Assembly (NCBI GenBank): GCA_030052745.1 | Contig: JANBVO010000049.1 | Span: forward strand, 186,001-250,000 | Length of the DNA stretch: 64,000 nt | Direction of reading: 5' to 3' | Origin: Pleurostoma richardsiae | Lineage: Eukaryota > Ascomycota > Sordariomycetes > Calosphaeriales > Pleurostomataceae | Shown here: one piece after another, positions 11,104 to 24,221 of the stretch | How the letters are laid out: each line of letters begins with the position of its first letter | Position numbering within the stretch: position 1 is the first letter of the stretch | Program-made: the position numbers and the translations under genes | The notes under the pieces: model-generated | Databases searched by the model: none | What the model was told of the DNA's origin: nothing | The model's input: the letters and a program-made list of their open reading frames with translations, nothing else

Positions 11104-13950
11104 CAACTCCGTTACCGGGCCTTCCCTTGCTCCCGGTGTCTTACTGTGGAATGAGGCTCTTGGCTCTAGTCCATCCATATCTCTCTAGAGTGCGATTAAC
11201 CCCGGGATACGAAAGACAATAGGCAATGAGGTAACAATGGCAGTTCTGGATACCATGCCGTAGGTATGTACACTGGTGTCGGGGCGCTTTTACAGGCGGC
11301 GATGAGCGCGGCGTGCAAGATACCGCAAGCGTGTGCCGACGGTTGCGTTCTGTTTGCTATTGTCTCTGTTGCGCAGTTTGCTTGACCGATCCCGTGTTAC
11401 CACACCAAGCCGCCGCCTCAATCATCCCTACCGCGCCCTCGCGATAACGTCTGGTGACAGCATCATCCCCAACCCAAGTCCGCGCGTATGCTGCCGGGTA
11501 TAGAGGAAGGACGACATACCAACGGAGACGCCGCGCCAGCCTTCGAGCTAGAAGCGCCTCCTTGAAAAGTATCATGATGGTCAGTGGCTGACTCGGAGCC
11601 ATTACTCGCCTGTCTCGCCTCCCCCAATTACGGGCCAAGTTGGGCTTATACGACGGGCCCTCCGGCGCAGTCACGACAGGGCAACACTCCTGCAACTGCA
11701 TCATGCTGGGACCCGAAAGGACACCGAAGACGGCCGGCTCGCTTACCTACATCATAGCCAACCACCAAACATGCCGTTGTGTCGGCCGGGAGCGAGAAGA
11801 TCTCACAGCAGGTCATGCTCGTCGGCTCATCGGGAGTCGTAGGAGTCGTACTTAACAGACGAGGCAAAGGCCGGCCCTGTAACTTGACCTGCGCGCGACA
11901 AGTCTCGCTCATGCATGCATTGTCAGCATCGCAGGCGGAGAACATGACAGCGCGCTCGAGTCCTGCTTGATGTTGGCTTACACGGACACTACGACAAGAC
12001 CCCGGGGGTTTCACCAGGCCCCAAGCATCTTTCGCACCCTCCAGGTAGTCCCAACTCTGGGGGCGTCCCGTCAGTGCGCGGACAAGAGGCTCTCTGAGAA
12101 TTAGACGGCGTTTCAAGTCTTTTTCCAGAAGCATCGTCCAGCGTACCCGGCAAGGCACTGGGTGGGATTTTTCTGTTAAGAAGGACCGCCAATGGTATTG
12201 CGCCTCGGACCAACAGGTGGACGATCGCATTGAGCGCCCTACACTTCGCTAAGAATCTCACGGAGTCAGGCTGCGACAACTCTCGGACCGTCGCTCCATG
12301 CTGCGTTTCCCTGCTTTAGAAAGTAGTGCAACCTGCCTCGCTGTGATCGCAAGTCGCCAAACGTTGCATTCTGTTCTCTCCCCGATGGCGAGTCCGTCCG
12401 TCTCGCCTCATCTCATCCTACGGAGAGGCTTGGCAGCTTTGGGCACCAAGCAAGGATTGCCTCGTTCTGGCCCCCAACAGCTGCAAACCAGCGTTGGCCA
12501 CGATCCCGACGAGGTTGTCCGAGCTGTCGTGTGAAGCCACCAGCGTACAAAAGCAGCCACGATCGTCGGATCTCGCTGCAGGTCTCACTCTTGTCACTCG
12601 CGAGCATCCTCTTGATCCGGGGTCACATGCCTCAGAGCTGTGATCCGAGAAGAATCATGAAGTTCGAAAAATCTCTGGCGTGGCCGCCCCAGCGCTGCTT
12701 CACTGGCACATTCCGGGTATTGAGGCTCGGGTCCGCCTGATAGAGCAGCAAATAATGTAACGGATCCGTGCATGTCTGTGTGCATTCGTGCCTCATCATT
12801 TCACCTTCCTCTCCGCCTTACCTCTCCTGGTCTGTCCGGGCGCCCGGATCTATTGGATAGCCATTGCCATTTACAGTGTGATATCGAGATCCTAGAGGGA
12901 CCAGAGAATATAAAGATCAGCAGCTCGCCCTGCCGGACATCTAGGCTATCGATAGGCTTAGACTCCTTCTGTCCCCCGAAACAGGTTCCCTCCAGACCGC
13001 TGCCATGGCCGCCATGACATCCCTGTCGTAGCTGGAGTCTAGGCCTTGACGATCCCGAACCAACATCACAGAGAAGGAGCAGAGATGTTTCGGTCCGTTC
13101 TTGACGTACAGATTACTCCAGACCCTTCTATTTCCTAGATTTAGACCGCCTCTGCATGCAGTCGGCTTCTCACTTAAATGAAGACAGGGCTTGGGTCCCT
13201 TGCGTATAATGCGTAGGCCGCCTGACGAAACCCTTTTACTTGCGTCTGGGGCCCACTCAAGGAGCAGCAGACCATGCCAACACTGGCCAACAGGAAGTGT
13301 GCCGAATGACAACTTATAATCCGGCATAAGCCGGTATACGGGCCGGTTAGCGGTATCCCGTTTCCGTGACTGATGGTATCTGATCTTCACTTTGATTATT
13401 ATACTAGGCGGTTAAGTGGATAATCCTATCGTCCTAACTGCACCACAGAGAGGGGGAAGAGCGTCGTCGATAAAGCGCAGTGACACCATTCTGGGCACCT
13501 GTAGGCCGTAGAATATCCAAAGTCTTCCTTCGTCCATCGTAGTTGCCGTCTATTCTCCTGCCATGGGGATTGGTCAGGCTCTCCCCGGTCTGGTCTCCCT
13601 TCGCTGGTCACAAACGGCAGGCTGCGCAAGGCTTGGCGGTGGTCTCGCCAGCGGCGCACGGGAGACGCAGGAGGATATGAGAGGATGAGCCCAAACGTGA
13701 ACGCTACCCACCTCACACGGCCGCCGAGTGCAAACCTCATAGCGAAGGCACCGTCACTTCCCACTAACCAAACAATACTCCGGTCGTGATCGTGTCGCTC
13801 TGGCTTGGTTGTCCGCTCTGGCGCTTGGCGTCCCTTCCATGTGTAGCTTCTACCACTCCTAGCACTTAAAAATACCCAGGCCTCTCCAAAACGCCGTTCA
13901 GTCCACGCTAAAACAGGAGTATGCGCCGTGAAGTGATCGAGTAGAAGGTG

Positions 13951-14321
13951 TCAGACGCCGATAAGCATGGACACCTAAGGCAGAGAAGCGTCAGCGACAG
14001 CAGATTCAGACAGAGAGGAGGGACGATTGTTGAACATACCGCCATGACGACGCAGCATATGCTGACGTAGGGGCTCAGCCGCTCTCCTATCCTGGCGCAC
14101 TTCCAGAAGATGCCCATGAAGCCGGTCTTGTTACGGTCCAGGATGGCCGGAAACAGCTGGTGCACGTATGCACACGAGCATATCAAGAGTAATATGACGA
14201 GGAGGAGTGACTGGAAGTTGAAGAGGGCAGACTGCATCGGAGCAAAGAATAGTCAGCGGAAGTGGAGGGCGCAGGAGCTGATGCTCGACTGGGCGAGACA
14301 GGGGAGACGATGACTTACCAT
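13951..14321 (-). CDS. KSH1: Kish/TMEM167 Golgi membrane protein
   Basis: Three exons: 14321-14319 (the ATG codon alone, followed directly by GTAAGT), 14231-14040, and 13974-13951. The spliced product is exactly 72 residues, the usual Kish length. It begins [10 protein letters not shown], continues through [20 protein letters not shown] and ends VVMAVSMLIGV. There are two membrane segments: an N-terminal one (about 7-25) and a C-terminal one (about 52-72). Kish proteins sit in early Golgi membranes and act in the early secretory pathway. The first exon contributes only the start codon, so an ORF finder would start the protein wrongly at 14237 (giving MQSALF) and miss the third exon. The gene is divergent from TAF13 with 600 bases between start codons. 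Confidence 0.95.
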
Positions 14322-14920
14322 GCTGGATAGGGAGCCAAGCTGTGGTGATCGCGTAGAAAGTGTTTGTGTGTGGTTGCTTCCGTTATTGTCGCGTTCTTCG
14401 TCGCTGGAGATAGGTAGATGGATAGATCGACAACTTGTGTGCGCGCTTTGCGACGTAGCCTCATGGAGAGACAAGGTGTTGTCATTGAGAAGTGTCCAAC
14501 CGCTTAATTAGGAGCTGTCGCGCCACCGGATTGGTGGGCTCGCCGCACCCCACACACGGCACGGCACACGCCTAGGCGCCTTCAGCCTCTCAGCCCGCTG
14601 GGCTTTGTACGCAGGTACCACCACTATTCTTCCCAGCTTCAGCCTCGCCAGTCTCCAGACGTCGAGAACCTCGCCATATTACCTGTCTCAGAGGGCGAGA
14701 GGCATACAGAATCAGCTCACCCCATCCACCGCTGGTCTCCCATCGTTACGCAAACTTCTGACGGAGGCGCACGTCCTTACCCTCAGGACCTGCGCTTGTC
14801 TGACCTCGATATTGTCCGGCGAAGAGACAGAGCTCTGTCTCCCGACTTCCGTCTCATCACTTGTTTCCGCGGCGGCGGCCACAACTTCTTTCCATCTTCC
14901 TCGATACCCGCCTGCCCACC
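14322..14920. promoter_or_regulatory. Shared KSH1-TAF13 divergent promoter region
   Basis: 600 bases separate the two start codons, which point away from each other. No coding exon is supported here, so both promoters must lie in this stretch. The part nearest TAF13 is pyrimidine-rich, as is common for fungal 5' leaders. Confidence 0.6.
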
Positions 14921-15618
14921 ATGGAACCTCGTGCGAGAGCCGGCAAGAATGTCGGTCGAATGAATTTCAACCCGACGGAGCGTACGGAAGCCCCTCTCCT
15001 CTCCCGCACTCCCCACTGCCTTCGCCTTTCTCCTCCCCCTCCCATATAACCCATCAATCGGCTCTCGCACCCTAGCTAACCGAGTCCGTCCCCTCCACAG
15101 TCGCGCAGTTCCTCTACGCCCACGGCGACGTCCGGCAGCCCCTCCCCGAGACGGTCCGCACCCTGGACGAGATCCTCACCGAGTTCATCCAGGGCGTCAG
15201 CTTCGAGGCGACGCGCGTGGCGCAGTACGCGGGCCGGCAGAAGGTCAAGTACGAGGACTTCGAGTTCGCCATGCGCCGCAATCCCACCTTCCTCGGCAAG
15301 GTCCAGGACAACTTCGAGATGCGCCGCGAGCTCGAGGCCACGCGCAAGATCCTGACCGCCGACGAGCTGACGGACCTGGGCAAGGAGTACGGCGAGGGCG
15401 GCGCGCCGGGCGGCAGCAAGAGGGGTAGGAAGCCTAAGAACAGGGGCCTGCTCGCCGGGGCGGCCGGGGGCCAGGCGGCGGCTGGCGCGGGGTCCGGGCA
15501 GCAGCAGCGGCAGGTGGCGGGCCAGGTGGATGGGGCGGACGAGGACGAGGAGCTGGGCGAGGCGGATGACGATGCGCAGGCGGAGGCGGACGCGCTTGGG
15601 CATCCGAGGAAGAAATGA
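14921..15618 (+). CDS. TAF13: Transcription initiation factor TFIID subunit 13
   Basis: Two exons, 14921-14981 and 15101-15618, joined within a Leu codon; 192 residues. ATG at 14921 follows CCCACC. The histone fold spans about residues 20-105, from ELAQFLYAHGDVRQPLPETV through EFIQGVSFEATRVAQYAGR (helix 2) and VKYEDFEFAMRRNPTFL (helix 3). These match the TAF13/SPT3-type fold that pairs with TAF11 in TFIID and helps load TBP at promoters. The C-terminal 70 residues are a Gly/Ala/Asp/Glu-rich tail with a basic GSKRGRKPK patch, beyond the conserved core. The intron position just before the fold was set by GTACGG and CACAG sites and preserves the frame. Confidence 0.9.
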
Positions 15619-16699
15619 GGATCGAGGGTCTTGATCGGGTCTATTTTCATGCTTATGGTTTGGCTGCATAGCGACGGCGTTTTGGAAGGATCATACACAG
15701 AGGCATCTGCAGGGTCTGAGCACAGCAAAGAATGGCATCACGAATTCAACGTTTGCAAGTGGTGCACTATGATGATATGGCCGGCTCTAGTTGAGCAGCC
15801 TTCGTCTATTCTCCGCGTGTCTTCTGCTAACCTTTGCTACGGGATTTGTAGGCAGAAGGGGTAAATCAACTCCGAACATGGAGAATAAGTATGAACCGGG
15901 AACTGCTGAGGACCCGTTGACTTGACCTCAGTTGACCTGCGAGGGCCGACAATACCGAGACTGGACAGTACATGGATGCTGATCGACAGGGCAAGAGACG
16001 GAAGCAAGATAAAATGACCATGATGCCTTATGGTCGAGGTGCAAGGAAATAGTATGAGAATAAGGCGTTGACATCCGAAATCAATAGACGTCAGCAGGCA
16101 CCAGGCTTCTCAGCCCAACTTAGCAGCAACTGGGTCTCAGTTAGACCTACTACCCGGATAATCAACCTACCTATACAGACCAGCTCGGATCCTCAATGAC
16201 TTGAAAGTAACTGGATCAACCCGGTATAAGCATGACAGCAGCACGCAGCAACTCATTGCCTTGACCGCATTGGCTCCTATAGATCATCTGATACGGAGAG
16301 TGATCTTCCAGCTGAGTTACTTGAAGCGGAACTTCGCATCGGCTAGAAGCAGGATTAGTGCCTTGAAGTCGTCGATGATTCATGATGCTGAGGAGGCGGC
16401 TGTCATGTTCGGTTTCGACTTGTCCGACATCGCCAATAGCAGCATCGACCGACGTAGGACGAAGAGCCCTCGAGCGCACTCCAGGAAGCGATGAAGGATG
16501 CTTGTAAACTCCTTCCCCATGCTGCCCGTCGTCATCGGACACAGAAAAACATCATCGTTGACCGCAACCCACCAGTGACCTGTCAACCCGACTGCAGCCA
16601 CCGGGCCGCCCTCCGGATGCCGCTGGCCCGCAATTTTGGCGCGCAGGAATTGCCGGGGGGTTGGGTAATGCAGACAGCATCACCAACAACCACTGAGCC

Positions 16700-16725
16700 A
16701 GCGGCGCTCCTCAGCGGCGCTCCTC
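16700..16725. repeat. Tandem duplication of a 13-mer
   Basis: Two exact adjacent copies of AGCGGCGCTCCTC, close to the inverted repeat at 16747. Confidence 0.8.
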
Positions 16726-16746
16726 AGCCCCGCTAGAAGGCTGCGG

Positions 16747-16766
16747 GATGCCCGAAGTCGGGCATC
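16747..16766. repeat. Perfect inverted repeat (hairpin)
   Basis: GATGCCCGA, a 2-base spacer, then TCGGGCATC. It is a short palindrome in intergenic DNA; no function can be assigned. Confidence 0.7.
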
Positions 16767-17281
16767 TGGGTAGCGTACCCGACCTATCAGGGTTGCCTTA
16801 GATGCCGCCGTCACTGCGAGATCGCGGTGCCGCGCCTCCCGAGTCGCTGGACGCCCGTCTAATCCTGCGAATCTGACGTCTTCCGAGTGGTTGATTTCGA
16901 CAGTGTCCGGCGTAGCATTGCGCCGAATGGGAATCGCTTCCCCTGCCCCCACACAGCCACTTCGGGTTTGGTCACCACCCAAAGGTGCTGTACTATGCTA
17001 GGTGAGTAGAAGTGCCTCTGCCCCCGCCCGGTCATGAAGGACGAGGGAAGGCTGGCCGTCTGCTCAAGTGACCGCTTCGACAGGTTTCTGCAGTTTCTCT
17101 CTTCGAAGGAATGTTTATTGAAACTTGGGCTGCTTGATCCAGGCAGTGTTCTTGTCTCTCTAGTATCTTGTACAGCAAGTCGAGAATAGTCCTCTGCCTT
17201 GGCAAACGACAAGGCTCTTGCGCTCTTTAAAGACAGCTGTTGTTCCGTCGTTTCCGCCTGAAATGGTGCAAAACTATCCCC

Positions 17282-18844
17282 ATGTCCCCCTTCGTTCAGA
17301 TCCCTCAGACGACTCGTGCCAAATCGAGGCTCCTAGATGATGACGATAGCGACGTTATAGACGGCCTCCCGTCTAGGACACCAGAGCCGAGGGAGCCGGC
17401 AGACGAACAGAAAACGTCTTCGCTTCTTGACCCTGATGCCTTCCGGAGACTATCAACCAGCCCTTCTCCAGATCGGCATAGGCACGGCTCCCTCAGTGCG
17501 AGGGCTCGTTCGCCGGTTTCTGTACCGGCGAAGGGTGGCGATGATGACAAGTTCAACCCACAATATCTCGACCCGGACGCCTTCAGACGATACTCGTCAA
17601 GTCCATTCCAAGACGGCCGACAGAGCCCTATGCCGTACGGTGCATACTCTTTAGGTCCGCAGGGACAGACATGGAAGGCTTCTTTGGACAGGGCATTCCG
17701 ACGTTTCTGGGCCAAGAACCGCGGTGTAGTATTCGTTGCCATTGCCCAGTTCTTCGGGGCGACAATGAACCTCGCCGCAAGGCTCCTTGAGCTCGACGGA
17801 CAACGCATGAATCCCTTCCAGATTCTCTTCCTGCGGATGATTGTGACAATTCTGTTCAGCTTCCTGTACATGTATTGGAAACATGTCCCTCATGCCCCTT
17901 TCGGCGCCCCGGAAGTCAGGTGGCTCCTCGCGGCTCGAGGCTTTACCGGATTCTTCGGCCTTTTTGGGATGTGGGTGAGCATGATGTATCTCCCGCTGGC
18001 AGACGCAACAGTCTTGACCTTTTTGGTTCCGTGCGTCTCCGGGTATATCTGCCACGTCCTGCTGCATGATCCTTTCACTCGAAAGGAGCAGATCGCATCG
18101 TTCATCGCCCTGGCTGGTGTCGTACTCATCGCCCGGCCGGCGTCTCTATTCTCGTTAGGAAGTCACACGACTCCCACAGCGCCGGCTTCTCCCATCGACA
18201 TGCCGGGCAATGTGACGCAGAGCAACCCGGATGTCGAAGGCAATATCACATCCTCTCAGCGACTTTTCGCTGTCGGCATCGCCCTGCTCGGAGTGCTTGG
18301 CGGCTCGGGAGCCTTCACGACCATCCGCTGGATCGGGAAGCGCGCACACCCTCTCATCTCCGTGAGCTACTTCAGCGTCTGGGTGTTCATCGTGAGCACC
18401 ACAGTGCTCTCGCTGGCGCCGGTCCTGGACATTGGCCAGCCGGGACTACGTTTCGGCCTGCCGCACGGAACCAAACAGTGGCTTCTGATGCTCACTGTCG
18501 CAATCTGCGGCTTCAGCACGCAGTATTTCCTGACTGCAGGACTCGGAGGAGAGCGGTCGAACCGCGCGTCAGCAATGGTGTACACCAACATGCTGTTTGC
18601 TGCCGCTTTTGACAAGTGGATTTTCGGGCATGAGATGGGTCCAATGAGTCTCGCGGGGTGTGGACTCATCGTGGGAAGTGCTCTCTGGGTTGCAGTCTCA
18701 AGAAAGGAGCAAAGACCCGAGGATGCCGCGGATGTAGAGGCGGTAGCTCAAGTCACGGAAGCTGTGCCCATGTTGGGAGGGTTTGAAGTTGGCGAAGAAG
18801 AGGAAGAGGAAGAGGAAGGCATTGCATTGGAACATATGAGATAG
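17282..18844 (+). CDS. Drug/metabolite transporter superfamily (EamA) membrane protein
   Basis: A single exon of 520 codons. The open frame extends 14 codons upstream but has only TTG there, so 17282 is the first ATG. The N-terminal 130 residues are hydrophilic and Ser/Pro/Asp-rich and contain two related LDPDAFRRxSxSP segments, possibly phosphorylated. From about residue 140 there are about ten hydrophobic segments in two EamA-like halves (first GVVFVAIAQFFGATMNLAAR, second LFAVGIALLGVLGGSGAF). The family-typical ADATVLTFLVPCVSGY segment lies at the end of the first half. The C terminus has a run of Glu. The SLC35G-like fungal DMT group fits best. The substrate is unknown, and localisation to an internal or plasma membrane cannot be decided. 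Confidence 0.85.
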   Translation: MSPFVQIPQTTRAKSRLLDDDDSDVIDGLPSRTPEPREPADEQKTSSLLDPDAFRRLSTSPSPDRHRHGSLSARARSPVSVPAKGGDDDKFNPQYLDPDAFRRYSSSPFQDGRQSPMPYGAYSLGPQGQTWKASLDRAFRRFWAKNRGVVFVAIAQFFGATMNLAARLLELDGQRMNPFQILFLRMIVTILFSFLYMYWKHVPHAPFGAPEVRWLLAARGFTGFFGLFGMWVSMMYLPLADATVLTFLVPCVSGYICHVLLHDPFTRKEQIASFIALAGVVLIARPASLFSLGSHTTPTAPASPIDMPGNVTQSNPDVEGNITSSQRLFAVGIALLGVLGGSGAFTTIRWIGKRAHPLISVSYFSVWVFIVSTTVLSLAPVLDIGQPGLRFGLPHGTKQWLLMLTVAICGFSTQYFLTAGLGGERSNRASAMVYTNMLFAAAFDKWIFGHEMGPMSLAGCGLIVGSALWVAVSRKEQRPEDAADVEAVAQVTEAVPMLGGFEVGEEEEEEEEGIALEHMR

Positions 18845-19368
18845 ATAAGAGATGCCCAGGGATGCGCTGTCCGGGCTGACACATTGGTATGTAGTCTTCG
18901 TCACCTTTAGGGGTAACACTCGTGGAGTCGTGGGACTCCCATAGCGGAGGTGAGCCTATCGCTGTGAGAGAGAATACACCAAACCGAGTGATAGGAAAAT
19001 GACAATCAATGCAACTGTTGCAACTTGAAATACCTAAGAAGGGTTTCACGCGAATACTCAGATTGGCCGATGCGAGAGCGACTCGAATACAGAAAGAAAG
19101 CAAGTTGTACAACTCTGATGCACTGCACCTACCAAATGCGCGCGGAATATACGGCTTAGGTAATCGTCCCATTTTCCTCCCTCGATATTTTGGGAAGCAG
19201 CTCTCAGCCTTCCAGCCCACCTCGCAAATTCTCATCAGCCTCGCGTCCTCCCTATCTCGTCACCATTCCACGATCATTCCTTGCGGAACCCGTATCCGAG
19301 ACTTGAACCCTGTAACGCGTTCCATCAACCACGACTGCCGTATTACCTAGTCGAGCAACGCAGGCACC
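18845..19368. other. Intergenic, transporter to RVB1
   Basis: About 520 bases with no supported exon. The 3' flank of the transporter and the RVB1 promoter lie here. A weak tRNA-like TTCAAGT segment was considered and rejected. Confidence 0.5.
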
Positions 19369-20915
<1,547 letters not shown>

Positions 20916-21767
20916 GTTGTCAGATCCACGGACCTCTTTATAGAGCCCGAGGGAGACTTGTCACATTCTCTGATTATACCCGGGGGTCATAAAATGAGAT
21001 ATTAGGGTTGGCCGGGAAAATATTGGGCGAGCTGGAGTCAGAGTTTCTTTGTTGCAGATCGTGGGGCACGGTTGGCCGTTGGCAGCATCCAAAGGCATTC
21101 CACCCACCCCCAGGCGCAGTCCAAAAGGCTAACCTTAACAACCCCTTGATTCCTTACAATGTCAATCTTGAGAAAAACGAATGTAAGATCACGTGTGTAC
21201 GAAATAATAAAGGACGGGCCTAACCGATTTCGGCTGACAGTCCTTTGTCCAGCTTCAAGCATTCCACGGCGTGTCATTTAGCGCATTCCTAAGGCATTGT
21301 CCGTCGCTGCGCGAGGCTGGAGGATGGGCATAGCTCCTTGTCCAGCTGTCATTTCCTTAGAGGCCGCTGCGAACGGTGGCTGCAAACGCTGGACAAAGAA
21401 GTCTCAGTTGTGACAGCTTAGCTTCCAGTGCCTTCCCGAGACATGTAAGGGCGGGAGCCACACCTCCACGCCCCCCGTGATAATGGCAGCCATAGGAAAC
21501 CCCCATAAGGTTATTGACAGGCCGGGCTCATTGTCCAATTGGCCATGAATGGAGAGATGCTCACAAAGAGGACAATCCAACAAGAGCTTGGTCATGACTT
21601 ATCCGCAAGACCTGGGATTCAATCGACCTTCCTGCCCCCTTCCCCCTTAACCTCCTCCTGCTCTCCACTCTGCTACATTCTCCCCTATATCCAGCCAGTT
21701 GCAGTCCGCGGGGGGCCCGGTCCGACTCGTCTGATGCTCCTGCCTCTCCGTTTGCCTACGTGCCAGA
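20916..21767. other. Intergenic, RVB1 to HMG-box gene
   Basis: About 850 bases with no supported gene. The last 130 bases before the HMG gene are C/T-rich, as in a fungal 5' leader. Confidence 0.5.
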
Positions 21768-24221
21768 ATGACAGACGTAGTCTCCTTTCCCCGACATCTG
21801 CCCCCTCTCATGCGGACAGAAACAGCTCCTCCTCCCCCTGCCATGTCCACGAGATCGCGAGATGGAAGCTTTGGAAGGTCACAGCCTGCCGTAGAACGCA
21901 CGACTACAGCATCAGGGTTCGCCTCGCCAGGGGGCCCGGTGACGAGGAAGCGGGCGGCATCGATCAACACGACCGAAGCTAACAACAGCTCGAGGCTGGA
22001 GGACCTCAGCCTTCACACGCCTCCCGCGGGGAGTCCTCACTCCACCGACAGCTCGAGGGACCTCATATGCCTCTGCACTCCGGCACCCAAGGTCCCCAGA
22101 CCTCGCAACGGTACGTGTTCTACCATGTCCTGCTTTTGCCCTTTTGCCCTTGCCGGACGGTCTGGAGTCTGTCCCCCCAATCTTGCCGCTCTTTCTGAGA
22201 CTGGGAACTCGGACTCTGAGCTCTTTGTCTCCTCCTGACTCACAAGTTGCCGCGGGAAGACTTCGCGGGACGTCGATTGGTTGCTGACAACAGATCTCTT
22301 CTTCTCTTTCACAGCCTTCATCCTTTATCGCCAGCACCACCAGGCCGGGGTCGTCGCGCAACACCCAGGGCTCGCCAACCCCGAGATCTCCAAGATCATC
22401 GGCGAGCAGTGGAGAGACCAGCCCGAGGAAGTCAAGAGCAGCTGGAAGAGACTCGCGGAAGAGGAGAAGGCGCGACACCAGCGGCAGTACCCGGACTACA
22501 GATACCAGCCACGCCGCGGCGGGAAAGGGGGGCCGAGCGCTAGGGCGGCCACCTCCTCGGGGGAAGACCCGGGGCGGTGCCCGAAGTGCGGCGGGCGATA
22601 CATCGCGACGCCGAGGACGCCGTCCACGCCGTTCCCAGGGGCTACACCGACGTCCAAGCAGCCGCCACCGTCTATGCCTCCTTACATGACACCTAACAGC
22701 CGAGGGAGCGAGACACCTCACTACCGACAGGCCCGCCCAGGCGATACACCAATGGTTGGAGACTCACACGGCCGACCACCCTATCATCCTCGTCACCCAT
22801 CCCTCCATGACATTGACGAAGACTACGACATGATGTCCCCGTCTGATCCGAAGCGCCGTCGATTCCATGGTCCGGGTCACTACCAGCCCGTCTCCTCTCC
22901 CGTGCCGTTTGGAAGCCACCAGCCGACCCGACACATGACACGGCCTTCCATCGCCGGACCCCCACCGCTGTCAGCAAGCAGCTATGGGCCGAGCGGCGGC
23001 CCCCTTCCCGGCCCGTCTATGCTCGGCCGCCCCAGCTCGGGTCCCATGCCGCCCCCTCCCCGACCCTCCGTCTCCTACAACCCCGGCCCCCCACCGGCGC
23101 CTCGCAACCCCGGCTTCGACGAGTCCCTGCGGCTGCCTCCGCTGCAGACGCAGCTGCCGTCCTCGCCGACTAGCGCCTCGGACGCCAGCACCGGGGGAGG
23201 GCCGAGCGCGTCGGCCGGCCTCGTGGGGCTGGGCATCGGGACCGCCGCGGTGGCGGCGACGGCACCACAGAGCCTGCGCGAGAGCCAGGCGCGCAGCATC
23301 GAGGCCATGGTCATGAGCATCCCGTACCTCAACAAGCTGAAGGTGCTGGGCAGAATCAGCCCGCCCCTGGCGCCGCCCGGACCCCCGGCGAGCCCGGCGG
23401 CCGAGACGCGCGGGCCGGTGATCGCCGTCGAGGGGGCGGTGCCGCGGCTGCTGCGGGCGGTGGGGCGCGTCGTGGAGAGGACGCTGGAGGGCTCGGGGGA
23501 GTGCGCGCTCAGGGTGTGGTCGGACGGCGGCGGAGGCGGCCCGGTGCCGCTGAGCGGCAACAGCAGCAGCAGCGCTGCGAGCGAGGATGCCGGCCCGTCG
23601 GCTGCGGGAGCGGCGGCTGAGGGGCAGAGCCCCGAGAAGGACAAGAGCCGGAGCACGAGCCTGAGCAGCGCGAGCGGCGCGGTGGACGGGTTCCAGCGCT
23701 ACATGCAGACGATCATGGAGTGGCACGACAAGTCGCGGGAGATGGTGAAGCACGTCACGACGGAGACCTCCCCCGAGAAGCAAGACCAGCAGCCGGGCGT
23801 CAAGGGCGAGAGCAGCAGCGCCGGGCCGGGGCGGGACTCGTCTGACGCGCCGAAGCGGCAGCAGCAGCAGCAGCAGCTCCTCCCCGTGGCGCTCGTCCCG
23901 GACGGGTTCAGCCTCACGCTGGCGGACCGGTTCGCGTGCAGCGTGCCGATCGCGGACTCGTACGCGCCGGTCGACCACTGGCAGTGGATGGCGACGCTGT
24001 GGCGGGGCATCGTGGGGCCGGACCTGGTGGTGTACGTGCGGAGCGCGACGGAGGACGAGGTGGCCCGGCTCGGGGGCGTGGACTTCAAGACGCCGAGCGT
24101 CATGGTGGTGAGGGTCAACGAGGCCAGGGGCCTGGACGAGAAGACGGAGCGGCGACTGGCGTTCGAGGTCATGGAGTGGGTGCGGTCCGGGAACCTCAAG
24201 GAAGGATTCGGCCGGGAGTGA
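21768..24221 (+). CDS. HMG-box DNA-binding protein
   Basis: Two exons, 21768-22110 and 22315-24221; 749 residues. The intron splits an Ala codon inside the HMG box. Spliced, the box (about residues 108-180) reads PRPRNAFILYRQHHQ, then GLANPEISKIIGEQWRDQP, then RLAEEEKARHQRQYPDYRY. This is a sequence-specific MATA/SOX-type HMG box like Ste11, Rox1 and the fungal sexual-development HMG regulators. Residues about 190-600 are Pro/Gly/Ser-rich and disordered, with a short Gln run near 640. A conserved-looking C-terminal segment of about 100 residues (from LADRFACSVPIADSYAPVDH to the end) has no domain name I know. It is probably a transcription factor. It is not obviously MAT1-2-1, because length and neighbours do not fit. 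Confidence 0.85.

Larger units (their letters stand above)
6800..13950. other. Seven-kilobase region without a recognisable gene
   Basis: Many open frames are present on both strands, but none gives a recognisable domain, and most overlap each other and start at non-ATG codons. The first part (6800 to about 8300) is pyrimidine-rich on the SOK1 coding strand and is probably its promoter and leader. Contents noted: a (GCC)7 tract at 8494-8514, a G-run cluster at 8309-8332, TACGGAGTA-like motifs at 8196, 8542 and 10645, and a short plus-strand ORF at 10822-11103. The region could hold noncoding transcripts, a decayed gene, or genes of families I cannot recognise. Confidence 0.4.
15619..17281. 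other. Intergenic, TAF13 to transporter
   Basis: About 1.7 kb with no supported gene. It contains a tandem 13-base duplication (AGCGGCGCTCCTC twice, 16700-16725) and a perfect 9-bp inverted repeat with a 2-base loop at 16747-16766. The last few hundred bases are the presumed promoter and leader of the transporter. Confidence 0.45.

Noticed and set aside
11646-12230. Minus-strand frame of 194 codons
   Set aside because: No recognisable domain, irregular composition, and no splice partner; not supported as a gene.
12941-13390. Minus-strand frame of 149 codons
   Set aside because: No family likeness; it starts in ordinary intergenic DNA and its residue content looks random.
19280-19350. tRNA-like segment on the minus strand (GGGTTCAAGTC)
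   Set aside because: The TTCAAGT box is present, but the T-stem has a mismatch, and I could not fold acceptor, D and anticodon arms around it.
22971-23978. Arg/Ala-rich minus-strand frame of 335 codons
   Set aside because: It is the antisense shadow of the GC-rich HMG-box protein exon.
21768-24221. HMG gene as the mating-type gene MAT1-2-1
   Set aside because: The protein is about twice as long as MAT1-2-1, and the usual neighbours APN2, SLA2 and COX13 are absent.
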